A program made the translations under genes and the position numbers. Of a stretch of DNA of 64,000 nucleotides, positions 35,054-49,613 are shown piece after piece. The stretch is from Petrolisthes cinctipes (taxonomy: Eukaryota > Arthropoda > Malacostraca > Decapoda > Porcellanidae): positions 1,798,001 to 1,862,000 of the forward strand of contig JAWQEG010000474.1 in NCBI GenBank assembly GCA_033782935.1. Reading direction: 5' to 3'. Below the pieces are notes generated by a model. It did not search any database. It was not told the origin of the DNA and saw nothing but the letters and a program-made list of their open reading frames with translations. Every line of letters begins with the position of its first letter. Position 1 is the stretch's first letter.

Positions 35054-36871
35054 TACAGATTGCTTCTGGGACCCCAAAATATTGAATTTTCGGGTTTTTT
35101 GAGCCAGAATTTGAGATATAAACGGGTACAGAAGATGCATGCACATATCGACTTTTGGGCACCTAAAAGATCGATTTTCAGTATGTTTTTGGCCTGTATT
35201 TTGAAAATACTCTAACACGGAGTAGGCATGTACAGATACCTTCTGGGACCTCTAAATATCGAATTTTCGGGTGTTTTGGAACTGAATTTGAGATATCGAT
35301 TTTTTGGCACCTAAAATGTCGATTTTTAGCATGTTTTTAGCCTATATTTTGAAAATATTCTAGCACTGTGTAGGCATGTACAGATTGCTTCTGGGACCCC
35401 AAAATATTGAATTTTCGGGTGTTTTGAGCCTGAATTTGAGATATAAACGGGTACAGAAGATACATGCACATATTGACTTTGGGCATCTAAAATATCGATT
35501 TTCAGCATGTTCTGGGCCTGTATTTTGAAAATACTCTAACACTGAGTAGGCATGTACAGATTGCTTCTGGGACCCCAAAATATTGAATTTTCGTGTGTTT
35601 TGAGCCTGAATTTGAGATATAAACGGGTACTGAAGATGCATGCACATATCGACTTTTGTGCACCTAAAAGATCGATTTTCAGTATGTTTTGAGCATGTAT
35701 TTTGAAAATACTCTAACACGGAGTAGGCATGTACAGATCGCTTCTGGGACCCCTAAATATCGAATTTTCGGGTGTTTTGGGACTGAATTTGAGATATCGA
35801 CTTTTTGGCACCTAAAAGATCGATTTTTAGCATGTTTTTAGCCTATATTTTGAAAATATTCTAGCACTGTACAGATTGCTTCTGGGACCCCAAAATATTG
35901 AATTTTCAGGTGTTTTGAGCCTGAATTTGAGATATAAACGGGTACAGAAGATACATGCACATATTGACTTTGGGCACCAAAAATATCGATTTTCAGCATG
36001 TTTTGGGCCTGAATTTTGAAAATACTCTAACACGGAGTAGGCATGTACAGATCGCTTCTGGGACCCCAAAATATCGAATTTTCGGGTGTTTTGAGCCAGA
36101 ATTTGAGATATAAACGGGTACAGAAGATGCATGCGCATATCGACTTTTGGGCACCTAAAAGATCGATTTTCAGTATGTTTTTGGCCTGTATTTTGAAAAT
36201 ACTCTAACACGGAGTAGGCATGTACAGATACCTTCTGGGACCCCTAAATATCGAATTTTCGGGTGTTTTGGGACTGAATTTGAGATATCGATTTTTTGGC
36301 ACCTAAAATGTCGATTTTTAGCATGTATTTAGAATATATTTTGAAAATATTCTAGCACTGTGTAGGCATGTACAGATTGCTTCTGGGACCCCAAAATATT
36401 GAATTTTCGGGTGTTTTGAGCCTGAATTTGAGATATAAACGGGTACAGAAGATACATGCACATATTGACTTTGGGCATCTAAAATATCGATTTTCAGAAT
36501 GTTTTGGGCCTGTATTTTGAAAAAACTCTAACACTGAGTAGGCATGTACAGATTGCTTCTGGGACCCCAAAATATTGAATTTTCGGGTGTTTTGAGCCTG
36601 AATTTGAGATATAAACGGGTACTGAAGATGAATGCACATATCGACTTTTGTGCACCTAAAAGATCGATTTTCAGTATGTTTTGAGCATGTATTTTGAAAA
36701 TACTCTAACACGGAGTAGGCATGTACAGATCGCTTCTGGGACCCCTAAATATCGAATTTTCGGGTGTTTTGGGACTGAATTTGAGATATCGACTTTTTGG
36801 CACCTAAAAGATCGATTTTTAGCATGTTTTTAGCCTATTTTTTGAAAATATTCTAGCACTGAGTAGGCATG
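35054..36871. repeat. 1817-bp-type eleven-monomer HOR, copy 1
   Basis: A dimer (35054-35378), A (35379-35869, ending in the 10-bp deletion), B (35870-36370) and A (36371-36871). Private variants are GCATGTTCTGGGCC, TTTTCGTGTGTTTTG, GCATGCGCATATCG, TTAGCATGTATTTAG, CAGAATGTTTTGGG and GAAAAAACTC. All are shared with 47796-49613. Together with B 36872-37372, the part from 35379 is block P. Confidence 0.9.
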
Positions 36872-37372
36872 TACAGATTGCTTCTGGGACCCCAAAATAT
36901 TGAATTTTCGGGTGTTTTGAGCCTGAATTTGAGATATAAACGGGTACAGAAGATACATGCACATATTGACTTTGGGCACCAAAAATATCGATTTTCAGCA
37001 TGTTTTGGGCCTGAATTTTGAAAATACTCTAACACGGAGTAGGCATTTACAGATCGCTTCTGGGACCCCAAAATATCGAATTTTCGGGTGTTTAGGGCCA
37101 TAATTTGAGATATAAACGGGTACAGAAGATGCATGCACATATCGACTTTTGGGCACCTAAAAGATCGATTTTCAGTATGTTTTTGGCCTGTATTTTGAAA
37201 ATACTCTAACACGGAGTAGGCATGTACAGATACCTTCTGGGACCTCTAAATATCGAATTTTCGGGTGTTTTGGGACTGAATTTGAGATATCGATTTTTTG
37301 GCACCTAAAATGTCGATTTTTAGCATGTTTTTAGCCTATATTTTGAAAATATTCTAGAACTTTGTAGGCATG
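36872..37372. repeat. B trimer at the right end of block P
   Basis: Standard B trimer with GCATTTACAG and GGGCCATAATTTG. The latter variant is shared with the P copy near 49829. It directly abuts block Q at 37373. Confidence 0.88.
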
Positions 37373-39867
37373 TACAGATTGCTTCTGGGACCCCAAAATA
37401 TTGAATTTTCGGGTGTTTTGAGCCTGAATTTGAGATATAAACGGGTACTGAAGATGCATGCACATATCGACTTTTGTGCACCTAAAAGATCGATTTTCAG
37501 TATGTTTTGAGCATGTATTTTGAAAATACTCTAACAAGGAGTAGGCATGTACAGATCGCTTCTGGGACCCCTACATATCGAATTTTCGGGTGTTTTGGGA
37601 CTGAATTTGAGATATCGACTTTTTGGCACCTAAAAGATCGATTTTTAGCATGTTTTTAGCCTATATTTTTAAAATATTCTAGCACTGTACAGATTGCTTC
37701 TGGGACCCCAAAGTATTGAATTTCGGGTGTTTTGAGCCTGAATTTGAGATATAAACGGGTACAGAAGATACATGCACATATTGACTTTGGGCATCTAAAA
37801 TATCGATTTTCAGCATGTGTTGGGCCTGTATTTTGAAAATACTCTAACACTGAGTAGGCATGTACAGATTGCTTCTGGGACCCCAAAATATTGAATTTTC
37901 GGGTGTTTTGAGCCTGAATTTGAGATATAAACGGGTACTGAAGATGCATGCACATATCGACTTTTGTGCACCTAAAAGATCGATTTTCAGTATGTTTTGA
38001 GCATGTATTTTGAAAATACTCTAACACGGAGTAGGCATGTACAGATCGCTTCTGGGACCCCTAAATATCGAATTTTCGGGTGTTTTGGGACTGAATTTGA
38101 GATATAAACGGGTACAGAAGATGCATGCACATATCGACTTTTGGGCACCTAAGAGATCGATTTTCAGTATGTTTTTGGCCTGTATTTTGAAAATACTCTA
38201 ACACGGAGTAGGCATGTACAGATACCTTCTGGGACCTCTAAATATCGAATTTTCGGGTGTTTTGGGACTGAATTTGAGATATCGATTTTTTGGCACCTAA
38301 AATGTTGATTTTTAGCATGTTTTTAGCCTATATTTTGAAAATATTCTAGCACTGTGTAGGCATGTACAGATTGCTTCTGGGACCCCAAAATATTGGATTT
38401 TCGGGTGTTTTGAGCCTGAATTTGAGATATAAACGGGTACAGAAGATACATGCACATATTGACTTTGGGCATCTAAAATATCGATTTTCAGCATGTTTTG
38501 GGCCTGTATTTTGAAAATACTCTAACACTGAGTAGGCATGTACAGATTGCTTCTGGGACCCCAACATATTGAATTTTCGGGTGTTTTGAGCCTGAATTTG
38601 AGATATAAACGGGTACTGAAGATGCATGCACATATCGACTTTTGTGCACCTAAAAGATCGATTTTCAGTATGTTTTGAGCATGTATTTTGAAAATACTCT
38701 AACACGGAGTAGGCATGTACAGATCGCTTCTGGGACCCCAAAATATCGAATTTTCGGGTGTTTAGGGCCAGAATTTGAGATATAAACGGGTACAGAAGAT
38801 GCATGCACATATCGACTTTTGGGCACCTAAAAGATCGATTTTCAGTATGTTTTTGGCCTGTATTTTGAAAATACTCTAACACGGAGTAAGCATGTACAGA
38901 TACCTTCTGGGACCTCTAAATATCGAATTTTCGGGTGTTTTGTTACTGAATTTGAGATATCGATTTTTTGGCACCTAAAATGTCGATTTTTAGCATGTTT
39001 TTAGCCTATATTTTGAAAATATTCTAGCACTGTGTAGGCATGTACAGATTGCTTCTGGGACCCCAAAATATTGAATTTTCGGGTGTTTTGAGCCTGAATT
39101 TGAGATATAAACGGGTACAGAAGATACATGCACATATTGACTTTGGGCATCTAAAATATCGATTTTCAGTATGTTTTGAGCATGTATTTTGAAAATACTC
39201 TGACACGGAGTAGGCATGTACAGATCGCTTCTGGGACCCCTAAATATCAAATTTTCGGGTGTTTTGGGACTGAATTTGAGATATCGACTTTTTGGCACCT
39301 AAAAGATCGATTTTTAGCATGTTTTTAGCCTATATTTTGAAAATATTCTAGCACTGAGTAGGCATGTACAGATTGCTTCTGGGACCCCAAAATATTGAAT
39401 TTTCGGGGGTTTTGAGCCTGAATTTGAGATATAAACGGGTACAGAAGATACATGCACATATTGACTTTGGGCACCAAAAATATCGATTTTCAGCATGTTT
39501 TGGGCCTGAATTTTGAAAATACTCTAACACGGAGTAGGCATGTACAGATCGCTTCTGGGACCCCAAAATATCGAATTTTCGGGTGTTTAGGGCAAGAATT
39601 TGAGATATAAACGGGTACAGAAGATGCATGCACATATCGACTTTTGGGCACCTAAAAGATCGATTTTCAGTATGTTTTTGGCCTGTATTTTGAAAATACT
39701 CTAACACGGAGTAAGCATGTACAGATACCTTCTGGGACCTCTAAATATCGAATTTTCGGGTGTTTTGGGACTGAATTTGAGATATCGATTTTTTGGCACC
39801 TAAAATGTCGATTTTTAGCATGTTTTTAGCCTATATTAAGAAAATATTCTAGCACTGTGTAGGCATG
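37373..39867. repeat. Block Q, left part
   Basis: A dimer (37373-37687, with TAACAAGGAG and CTACATATCG), a four-monomer unit (37688-38364, with CAGCATGTGTTGGG, GAATTTCGGG and ACCTAAGAGATC), a second four-monomer unit a1-a2-b2-bS (38365-39042), a dimer (39043-39366) and B (39367-39867). The private variants recur near 58.2-59.1 kb. The 178-codon minus-strand frame at 38346-38882 results from three long monomers in a row. Confidence 0.88.
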
Positions 39868-42165
39868 TACAGATTGCTTCTGGGACCCCAAAATATTGAA
39901 TTTTCGGGTGTTTTGAGCCTGAATTTGAGATATAAACGGGTACAGAAGATTCATGCACATATTGACTTTGGGCATCTAAAATATCGATTTTCAGTATGTT
40001 TTGAGCATGTATTTTGAAAATACTCTAACACTGAGTAGGCATGTACAGATTGCTTCTGGGACCCCTAAATATCGAATTTTCGGGTGTTTTGGGACTGAAT
40101 TTGAGATATCGACTTTTTGGCACCTAAAAGATCGATTTTTAGCATGTTTTTAGCCTATATTTTGAAAATATTCTAGCACTGAGTAGGCATGTACAGATTG
40201 CTTCTGGGACACCAAAATATTGAATTTTCGGGTGTTTTGAGCCTGAATTTGAGATATAAACGGGCACAGAAGATACATGCACATATTGACTTTGGGCATC
40301 TAAAATATCGATTTTCAGTATGTTTTGAGCATGTATTTTGAAAATACTCTAACACGGACTAGGCATGTACAGATTGCTTCTGGGACCCCTAAATATCGAA
40401 TTTTCGGGTGTTTTGGAACTGAATTTGAGATATCGACTTTTTGGCACCTAAAAGATCGATTTTTAGCATGTTTTTATCCTATATTTTGAAAATATTCTAG
40501 CACTGAGTAGGCATGTACAGATTGCTTCTGGGACCTCAAAATATTGAATTTTCGGGTGTTTTGAGCCTGAATTTGAGATATAAACGGGTACAGAAGATAC
40601 ATGCACATATTGACTTTGGGCGCCAAAAATATCGATTTTCAGCATGTTTTGGGCCTGAATTTTGAAAATACTCTAACACGGAGTAGGCATGTACAGATCG
40701 CTTCTGGGACCCCAAAATATCGAATTTTCGGGTGTTTAGGGCCAGAATTTGAGATATAAACGGGTACAGAAGATGCATGCACATATCGACTTTTCGGCAC
40801 CTAAAAGATCGATTTTCAGTATGTTTTTGGCCTGTATTTTGAAAATACTCTAACACGGAGTAAGAATCTACAGATACCTTCTGGGACCTCTAAATATCGA
40901 ATTTTCGGGTGTTTTGTTACTGAATTTGAGATATCGATTTTTTGGCACCTAAAATGTCGATTTTTAGCATGTTTTTAGCCTATATTTTGAAAATATTCTA
41001 GCACTGTGTAGGCATGTACAGATTGCTTCTGGGACCCCAAAATATTGAATTTTCGGGTGTTTTGAGCCTGAATTTGAGATATAAACGGGTACAGAAGATA
41101 CATGCACATATTGACTTTGGGCATCTAAAATATCGATTTTCAGTATGTTTTGAGCATGTATTTTGAAAATACTCTAACACTGAGTAGGCATGTACAGATT
41201 GCTTCTGGGACCCCTAAATATCGAATTTTCGGGTGTTTTGGGACTGAATTTGAGATATCGACTTTTTGGCACCTAAAAGATCGATTTTTAGCATGTTTTT
41301 AGCCTATATTTTGAAAATATTCTAGCACTGAGTAGGCATGTACAGATTGCTTCTGGGACACCAAAATATTGAATTTTCGGGTGTTTTGAGCCTGAATTTG
41401 AGATATAAACGGGCACAGAAGATACATGCACATATTGACTTTGGGCATCTAAAATATCGATTTTCAGTATGTTTTGAGCATGTATTTTGAAAATACTCTA
41501 ACACGGACTAGGCATGTACAGATTGCTTCTGGGACCCCTAAATATCGAATTTTCGGGTGTTTTGGAACTGAATTTGAGATATCGACTTTTTGGCACCTAA
41601 AAGATCGATTTTTAGCATGTTTTTAGCCTATATTTTGAAAATATTCTAGCACTGAGTAGGCATGTACAGATTGCTTCTGGGACCTCAAAATATTGAATTT
41701 TCGGGTGTTTTGAGCCTGAATTTGAGATATAAACGGGTACAGAAGATACATGCACATATTGACTTTGGGCGCCAAAAATATCGATTTTCAGCATGTTTTG
41801 GGCCTGAATTTTGAAAATACTCTAACACGGAGTAGGCATGTACAGATCGCTTCTGGGACCCCAAAATATCGAATTTTCGGGTGTTTAGGGCCAGAATTTG
41901 AGATATAAACGGGTACAGAAGATGCATGCACATATCGACTTTTGGGCACCTAAAAGATCGATTTTCAGTATGTTTTTGGCCTGTATTTTGAAAATACTCT
42001 AACACGGAGTAAGAATCTACAGATACCTTCTGGGACCTCTAAATATCGAATTTTCGGGTGTTTTGTTACTGAATTTGAGATATCGATTTTTTGGCACCTA
42101 AAATGTCGATTTCTAGCATGTTTTTAGCCTATATTTTGAAAATATTCTAGCACTGTGTAGGCATG
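39868..42165. repeat. Two copies of an 1149-bp seven-monomer HOR
   Basis: Each copy is dimer, dimer, B trimer (324 + 324 + 501): 39868-41016 and 41017-42165. Shared private variants are CACGGACTAGG (40356/41505), GGGACCTCAAAATATTG, GGGCGCCAAAAAT, AGTAAGAATCTACAG (40859/42008) and TTTTGTTACTG. A third copy is at 60066-61214. Confidence 0.92.
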
Positions 42166-44475
42166 TACAGATTGCTTCTGGGACCCCAAAATATTGAATT
42201 TTCGGGTGTTTTGAGCCTGAATTTGAGATATAAACGGGTACAGAAGATACATGCACATATTGACTTTGGGCATCTAAAATATCGATTTTCAGTATGTTTT
42301 GAGCATGTATTTTGAAAATACTCTGACACGGAGTAGGCATGTACAGATCGCTTCTGGGACCCCTAAATATCAAATTTTCGGGTGTTTTGGGACTGAATTT
42401 GAGATATCGACTTTTTGGCACCTAAAAGATCGATTTTTAGCATGTTTTTAGCCTATATTTTGAAAATATTCTAGCACTGAGTAGGCATGTACAGATTGCT
42501 TCTGGGACCCCAAAATATTGAATTTTCGGGTGTTTTGAGCCTGAATTTGAGATATAAACGGGTACAGAAGATACATGCACATATTGACTTTGGGCATCTA
42601 AAATATCGATTTTCAGTATGTTTTGAGCATGTATTTTGAAAATACTCTAACACGGAGTAGGCATGTACAGATCGCTTCTGGGACCCCAAAATCTCGAATT
42701 TTCGGGTGTTTAGGGCCAGAATTTGAGATATAAACGGGTACAGAAGATGCATGCACATATCGACTTTTGTGCACCTAAAAGATCGATTTTCAGTATGTTT
42801 TTGGCCTGTATTTTGAAAATACTCTAACACGGAGTAGGCATGTACAGATCGCTTCTGGGACCCCTAAATATCGAATTTTCGGGTGTTTTGGGACTGAATT
42901 TCAGATATCGACTTTTTGGCACTTAAAAGATCGATTTTTAGCATGTTTTTAGCCTATATTTTGAAAATATTCTAGCACTGTACAGATTGCTTCTGGGACC
43001 CCAAAATATTGAATTTTCGGGTGTTTTGAGCCTGAATTTGAGATATAAACGGGTACAGAAGATACATGCACATATTGACTTTGGGCATCTAAAATATCGA
43101 TTTTCTGCATGTTTTGGGCCCGTATTTTGAAAATACTTTAACACTGAGTAGGCATGTACAGATTGCTTCTGGGACCCCAAAATATTGAATTTTTTGGGTG
43201 TTTTGAGCCTGAATTTGAGATATAAACGGGTACTGAAGATGAATGCACATATCGACTTTTGTGCACCTAAAAGATCGATTTTCAGTATGTTTTGAGCATG
43301 TATTTTGAAAATACTCTAACACGGAGTAGGCATGTACAGATCACTTCTGGGACCCCTACATATCGAATTTTCGGGTGTTTTGGGACTGAATTTGAGATAT
43401 CGACTTTTTGGCACCTAAAAGATCGATTTTTAGCATGTTTTTAGCCTATATTTTGAAAATATTCTAGCACTGGGTAGGCACGTACAGATTGCTTCTGGGA
43501 CCCCAAAATATTGAATTTTCGGGTGTTTTGAGGCTGAATTTGAGATATAAACGGGTACAGAAGATACATGCACATATTGACTTTTGGCACCAAAAATATC
43601 GATTTTCAGCATGTTTTGGGCCTGAATTTTGAAAATACTCTAACACGGAGTAGGCATGTACAGATCGCTTCTGGGACCCAAAAATCTCGAATTTTCGGGT
43701 GTTTAGGGCCAGAATTTGAGATATAAACGGGTACAGAAGATGCATGCACATATCGACTTTTGGGCACCTAAAAGATCGATTTGCAGTATGTTTTTGGCCT
43801 GTATTTTGAAAATACTTTAACACGGAGTAGGCATGTACAGATCGCTTCTGGGACCCCTAAATATCGAATTTTCGGGTGTTTTGGGACTGAATTTGAGATA
43901 TCGACTTTTTGGCACTTAAAAGATCGATTTTTAGCATGTTTTTAGCCTATATTTTGAAAATATTCTAGCACTGTACAGATTGCTTCTGGGACCCCAAAAT
44001 ATTGAATTTTCGGGTGTTTTGAGCCTGAATTTGAGATATAAACGGGTACAGAAGATACATGTACATATTGACTTTGGGCATCTAAAATATCGATTTTCTG
44101 CATGTTTTGGGCCCGTATTTTGAAAATACTTTAACACTGAGTAGGCATGTACAGATTGCTTCTGGGACCCCAAAATATTGAATTTTTTGGGTGTTTTGAG
44201 CCTGAATTTGAGATATAAACGGGTACTGAAGATGAATGCACATATCGACTTTTGTGCACCTAAAAGATCGATTTTCAGTATGTTTTGAGCATGTATTTTG
44301 AAAATACTCTAACACGGAGTAGGCATGTACAGATCGCTTCTGGGACCCCTAAATATCGAATTTTCGGGTGTTTTGGGACTGAATTTGAGATATCGACTTT
44401 TTGGCACCTAAAAGATCGATTTTTAGCATGTTTTTAGCCTATATTTTGAAAATATTCTAGCACTGAGTAGGCATG
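42166..44475. repeat. Block Q, right part, with a 993-bp repeat
   Basis: Dimer 42166-42489, a trimer 42490-42980, A 42981-43482, B 43483-43973 and A 43974-44475. The two A trimers, 993 bp apart, share TTTTCTGCATG, GGGCCCGTATTTTG, ACTTTAACACTG and AATTTTTTGGGTG. The B trimer has GCACTGGGTAGG, GAGGCTGAATTT and GATTTGCAG, all repeated near 62.9-63.2 kb. Confidence 0.88.
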
Positions 44476-45978
44476 TACAGATTGCTTCTGGGACCCCAAA
44501 ATATTGAATTTTCGGGTGTTTTGAGCCTGAATTTGAGATATAAACGGGTACAGAAGATACATGCACATATTGACTTTGGGCACCAAAAATATCGATTTTC
44601 AGCATGTTTTGGGCCTGAATTTTGAAAATACTCTAACACGGAGTAGGCATGTACAGATCGCTTCTGGGACCCCAAAATATCGAATTTTCGGGTGTTTTGA
44701 GCCAGAATTTGAGATATAAACGGGTACAGAAGATGCATGCGCATATCGACTTTTGGGCACCTAAAAGATCGATTTTCAGTATGTTTTTGGCCTTTATTTT
44801 GAAAATACTCTAACACGGAGTAGGCATGTACAGATCGCTTCTGGGACCCCTAAATATCGAATTTTCGGGTGTTTTGGGACTGAATTTGAGATATCGATTT
44901 TTTGGCACCTAAAATGTCGATTTTTAGCATGTTTTTAGCCTATATTTTGAAAATATTCTAGCACTGTGTAGGCATGTACAGATTGCTTCTGGGACCCCAA
45001 AATATTGAATTTTCGGGCGTTTTGAGCCTGAATTTGAGATATAAACGGGTACAGAAGATACATGCACATATTGACTTTGGGCATCTAAAATATCGATTTT
45101 CAGCATGTTTTGGGCCTGTATTTTGAAAATACTCTAACACTGAGTAGGCATGTACAGATTGCTTCTGGGACCCCAAAATATTGAATTTTCGGGTGTTTTG
45201 AGCCTGAATTTGAGATATAAACGGGTACTGAAGATGCATGCACATATCGACTTTTGTGCACCTAAAAGATCGATTTTCAGTATGTTTTGAGCATGCATTT
45301 TGAAAATACTCTAACACGGAGTAGGCATGTACAGATCGCTTCTGGGACCCCTAAATATCGAATTTTCGGGTGTTTTGGGACTGAATTTGAGATATCGACT
45401 TTTTGGCACCTAAAAGATCGATTTTTAGCATGTTTTTAGCCTATATTTTGAAAATATTCTAGCACTGAGTAGGCATGTACAGATTGCTTCTGGGACCCCA
45501 AAATATTGAATTTTCGGGTGTTTTGAGCCTGAATTTGAGATATAAACGGGTACAGAAGATACATGCACATATTGACTTTGGGCACCAAAAATATCGATTT
45601 TCAGCATGTTTTGGGCCTGAATTTTGAAAATACTCTAACACGGAGTAGGCATGTACAGATCGCTTCTGGGACCCCAAAATATCGAATTTTCGGGTGTTTA
45701 GGGACAGAATTTGAGATATAAACGGGTACAGAAGATGCATGCACATATCGACTTTTGGGCACCTAAAAGATCGATTTTCAGTATGTTTTTGGCCTGTATT
45801 TTGAAAATACTCTAACACGGAGTAGGCATGTACAGATCGCTTCAGGGACCCCTAAATATCGAATTTTCGGGTGTTTTGGGACTCAATTTGAGATATCGAC
45901 TTTTTGGCACTTAAAAGATCGATTTTTAGCATGTTTTTAGCCTATATTTTGAAAATATTCTAGCACTGATTAGGCATG
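44476..45978. repeat. Trimers B-A-B
   Basis: B 44476-44976, A 44977-45477 and B 45478-45978. The first B contains GCATGCGCATATCG near 44739, a variant typical of block P copies. The last short monomer reads CTTCAGGGACC and GGGACTCAATTTG, then CACTGATTAGG. Confidence 0.86.
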
Positions 45979-47795
45979 TACAGATTGCTTCTGGGACCTT
46001 AAAATATTGAATTTTCGGGTGTTTTGAGCCAAAATTTGAGATATAAACGGGTACAGAAGATGCATGCACATATCGACTTTTGGGCACCTAAAAGATTGAT
46101 TTTCAGTATGTTTTTGGCCTGTATTTTGAAAATACTCTAACACGGAGTAGGCATGTACAGATACCTTCTGGGACCTCTAAATATCGAATTTTCGGGTGTT
46201 TTGGAACTGAATTTGAGATATCGATTTTTTGGCACCTAAAATGTCGATTTTTAGCATGTTTTTAGCCTATATTTTGAAAATATTCTAGCACTGTGTAGGC
46301 ATGTACAGATTGCTTCTGGGACCCCAAAATATTGAATTTTCGGGTGTTTTGAGCCTGAATTTGAGATATAAACGGGTACAGAAGATACATGCACATATTG
46401 ACTTTGGGCATCTAAAAATCGATTTTCAGCATGTTCTGGGCCTGTATTTTGAAAATACTCTAACACTGAGTAGGCATGTACAGATTGCTTCTGGGACCCC
46501 AAAATATTGAATTTTCGTGTGTTTTGAGCCTGAATTTGAGATATAAACGGGTACTGAAGATGCATGCACATATCGACTTTTGTGCACCTAAAAGATCGAT
46601 TTTCAGTATGTTTTGAGCATGTATTTTGAAAATACTCTAACACGGAGTAGGCATGTACAGATCGCTTCTGGGACCCCTAAATATCGAATTTTCGGGTGTT
46701 TTGGGACTGAATTTGAGATATCGACTTTTTGGCACCTAAAAGATCGATTTTTAGCATGTTTTTAGCCTATATTTTGAAAATATTCTAGCACTGTACAGAT
46801 TGCTTCTGGGACCCCAAAATATTGAATTTTCGGGTGTTTTGAGCCTGAATTTGAGATATAAACGGGTACAGAAGATACATGCACATATTGACTTTGGGCA
46901 CCAAAAATATCGATTTTCAGCATGTTTTGGGCCTGAATTTTGAAAATACTCTAACACGGAGTAGGCATGTACAGATCGCTTCTGGGACCCCAAAATATCG
47001 AATTTTCGGGTGTTTAGGGCCATAATTTGAGATATAAACGGGTACAGAAGATGCATGCGCATATCGACTTTTGGGCACCTAAAAGATCGATTTTCAGTAT
47101 GTTTTTGGCCTGTATTTTGAAAATACTCTAACACGGAGTAGGCATGTACAGATACCTTCTGGGACCTCTAAATATCGAATTTTCGGGTGTTTTGGGACTG
47201 AATTTGAGATATCGATTTTTTGGCACCTAAAATGTCGATTTTTAGCATGTTTTTAGCCTATATTTTGAAAATATTCTAGCACTTTGTAGGCATGTACAGA
47301 TTGCTTCTAGGACCCCAAAATATTGAATTTTCGGGTGTTTTGAGCCTGAATTTGAGATATAAACGGGTACAGAAGATACATGCACATATTGACTTTGGGC
47401 ATCTAAAATATCGATTTTCAGCATGTTTTGGGCCTGTATTTTGAAAATACTCTAACACTGAGTAGGCATGTACAGATTGCTTCTGGGACCCCAAAATATT
47501 GAATTTTCGTGTGTTTTGAGCCTGAATTTGAGATATAAACGGGTACAGAAGATGCATGCACATATCGACTTTTGGGCACCTAAAAGATCGATTTTCAGTA
47601 TGTTTTTGGCCTGTATTTTGAAAATACTCTAACACGGAGTAGGCATGTACAGATCGCTTCTGGGACCCCTAAATATCGAATTTTCGGGTGTTTTGGGACT
47701 CAATTTGAGATATCGACTTTTTGGCACCTAAAAGATCGATTTTTAGCATGTTTTTAGCCTATATTTTGAAAATATTCTAGCACTGAGTAGGCATG
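45979..47795. repeat. 1817-bp eleven-monomer HOR, copy 2
   Basis: Dimer 45979-46303, A 46304-46793, B 46794-47294 and an A-like trimer 47295-47795. GAGCCAAAATTTG (46026) recurs exactly 1817 bp later. A 2-bp deletion gives CATCTAAAAATCG near 46411, which splits a minus-strand frame otherwise open in the neighbouring copies. Confidence 0.9.
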
Positions 47796-49613
47796 TACAG
47801 ATTGCTTCTGGGACCCCAAAATATTGAATTTTCGGGTGTTTTGAGCCAAAATTTGAGATATAAACGGGTACAGAAGATGCATGCACATATCGACTTTTGG
47901 GCACCTAAAAGATCGATTTTCAGTATGTTTTTGGCCTGTATTTTGAAAATACTCTAACACGGAGTAGGCATGTACAGATACCTTCTGGGACCTCTAAATA
48001 TCGAATTTTCGGGTGTTTTGGAACTGAATTTGAGATATCGATTTTTTGGCACCTAAAATGTCGATTTTTAGCATGTTTTTAGCCTATATTTTGAAAATAT
48101 TCTAGCACTGTGTAGACATGTACAGATTGCTTCTGGGACCCCAAAATATTGAATTTTCGGGTGTTTTGAGCCTGAATTTGAGATATAAACGGGTACAGAA
48201 GATACATGCACATATTGACTTTGGGCATCTAAAATATCGATTTTCAGCATGTTCTGGGCCTGTATTTTGAAAATACTCTAACACTGAGTAGGCATGTACA
48301 GATTGCTTCTGGGACCCCAAAATATTGAATTTTCGTGTGTTTTGAGCCTGAATTTGAGATATAAACGGGTACTGAAGATGCATGCACATATCGACTTTTG
48401 TGCACCTAAAAGATCGATTTTCAGTATGTTTTGAGCATGTATTTTGAAAATACTCTAACACGGAGTAGGCATGTACAGATCGCTTCTGGGACCCCTAAAT
48501 ATCGAATTTTCGGGTGTTTTGGGACTGAATTTGAGATATCGACTTTTTGGCACCTAAAAGATCGATTTTTAGCATGTTTTTAGCCTATATTTTGAAAATA
48601 TTCTAGCACTGTACAGATTGCTTCTGGGACCCCAAAATATTGAATTTTCGGGTGTTTTGAGCCTGAATTTGAGATATAAACGGGTACAGAAGATACATGC
48701 ACATATTGACTTTGGGCACCAAAAATATCGATTTTCAGCATGTTTTGGGCCTGAATTTTGAAAATACTCTAACACGGAGTAGGCATGTACAGATCGCTTC
48801 TGGGACCCCAAAATATTGAATTTTCGGGTGTTTTGAGCCAGAATTTGAGATATAAACGGGTACAGAAGATGCATGCGCAAATCGACTTTTGGGCACCTAA
48901 AAGATCGATTTTCAGTATGTTTTTGGCCTGTATTTTGAAAATACTCTAACACGGAGTAGGCATGTACAGATACCTTCTGGGACCCCTAAATATCGAATTT
49001 TCGGGTGTTTTGGGACTGAATTTGAGATATCGATTTTTTGGCACCTAAAATGTCGATTTTTAGCATGTATTTAGCCTATATTTTGAAAATATTCTAGCAC
49101 TGTGTAGGCATGTACAGATTGCTTCTGGGAGCCCAAAATATTGAATTTTCGGGTGTTTTGAGCCTGAATTTGAGATATAAACGGGTACAGAAGATACATG
49201 CACATATTGACTTTGGGCATCTAAAATATCGATTTTCAGAATGTTTTGGGCCTGTATTTTGAAAAAACTCTAACACTGAGTAGGCATGTACAGATTGCTT
49301 CTGGGACCCCAAAATATTGAATTTTCGGGTGTTTTGAGCCTGAATTTGAGATATAAACGGGTACTGAAGATGAATGCACATATCGACTTTTGTGCACCTA
49401 AAAGATCGATTTGCAGTATGTTTTGAGCATGTATTTTGAAAATACTCTAACACGGAGTAGGCATGTACAGATCGCTTCTGGGACCCCTAAATATCGAATT
49501 TTCGGGTGTTTTGGGACTGAATTTGAGATATCGACTTTTTGGCACCTAAAAGATCGATTTTAAGCATGTTTTTAGCCTATTTTTTGAAAATATTCTAGCA
49601 CTGAGTAGGCATG
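47796..49613. repeat. 1817-bp eleven-monomer HOR, copy 3
   Basis: Dimer 47796-48120, A 48121-48611, B 48612-49112 and A 49113-49613. It matches 35054-36871 at a 12742-bp offset, including GCATGTTCTGGGCC, GCATGTATTTAG, CAGAATGTTTTGGG, GAAAAAACTC and GATGAATGCAC. The part from 48121 onward is the second P block. Confidence 0.9.

Noticed and set aside
38346..38882. 178-codon minus-strand open frame, and about 200 similar shorter frames, as genes
   Set aside because: All are translations of the satellite. They repeat with the monomer, overlap in two frames, end at short monomers, and show no domain or composition independent of the repeat.
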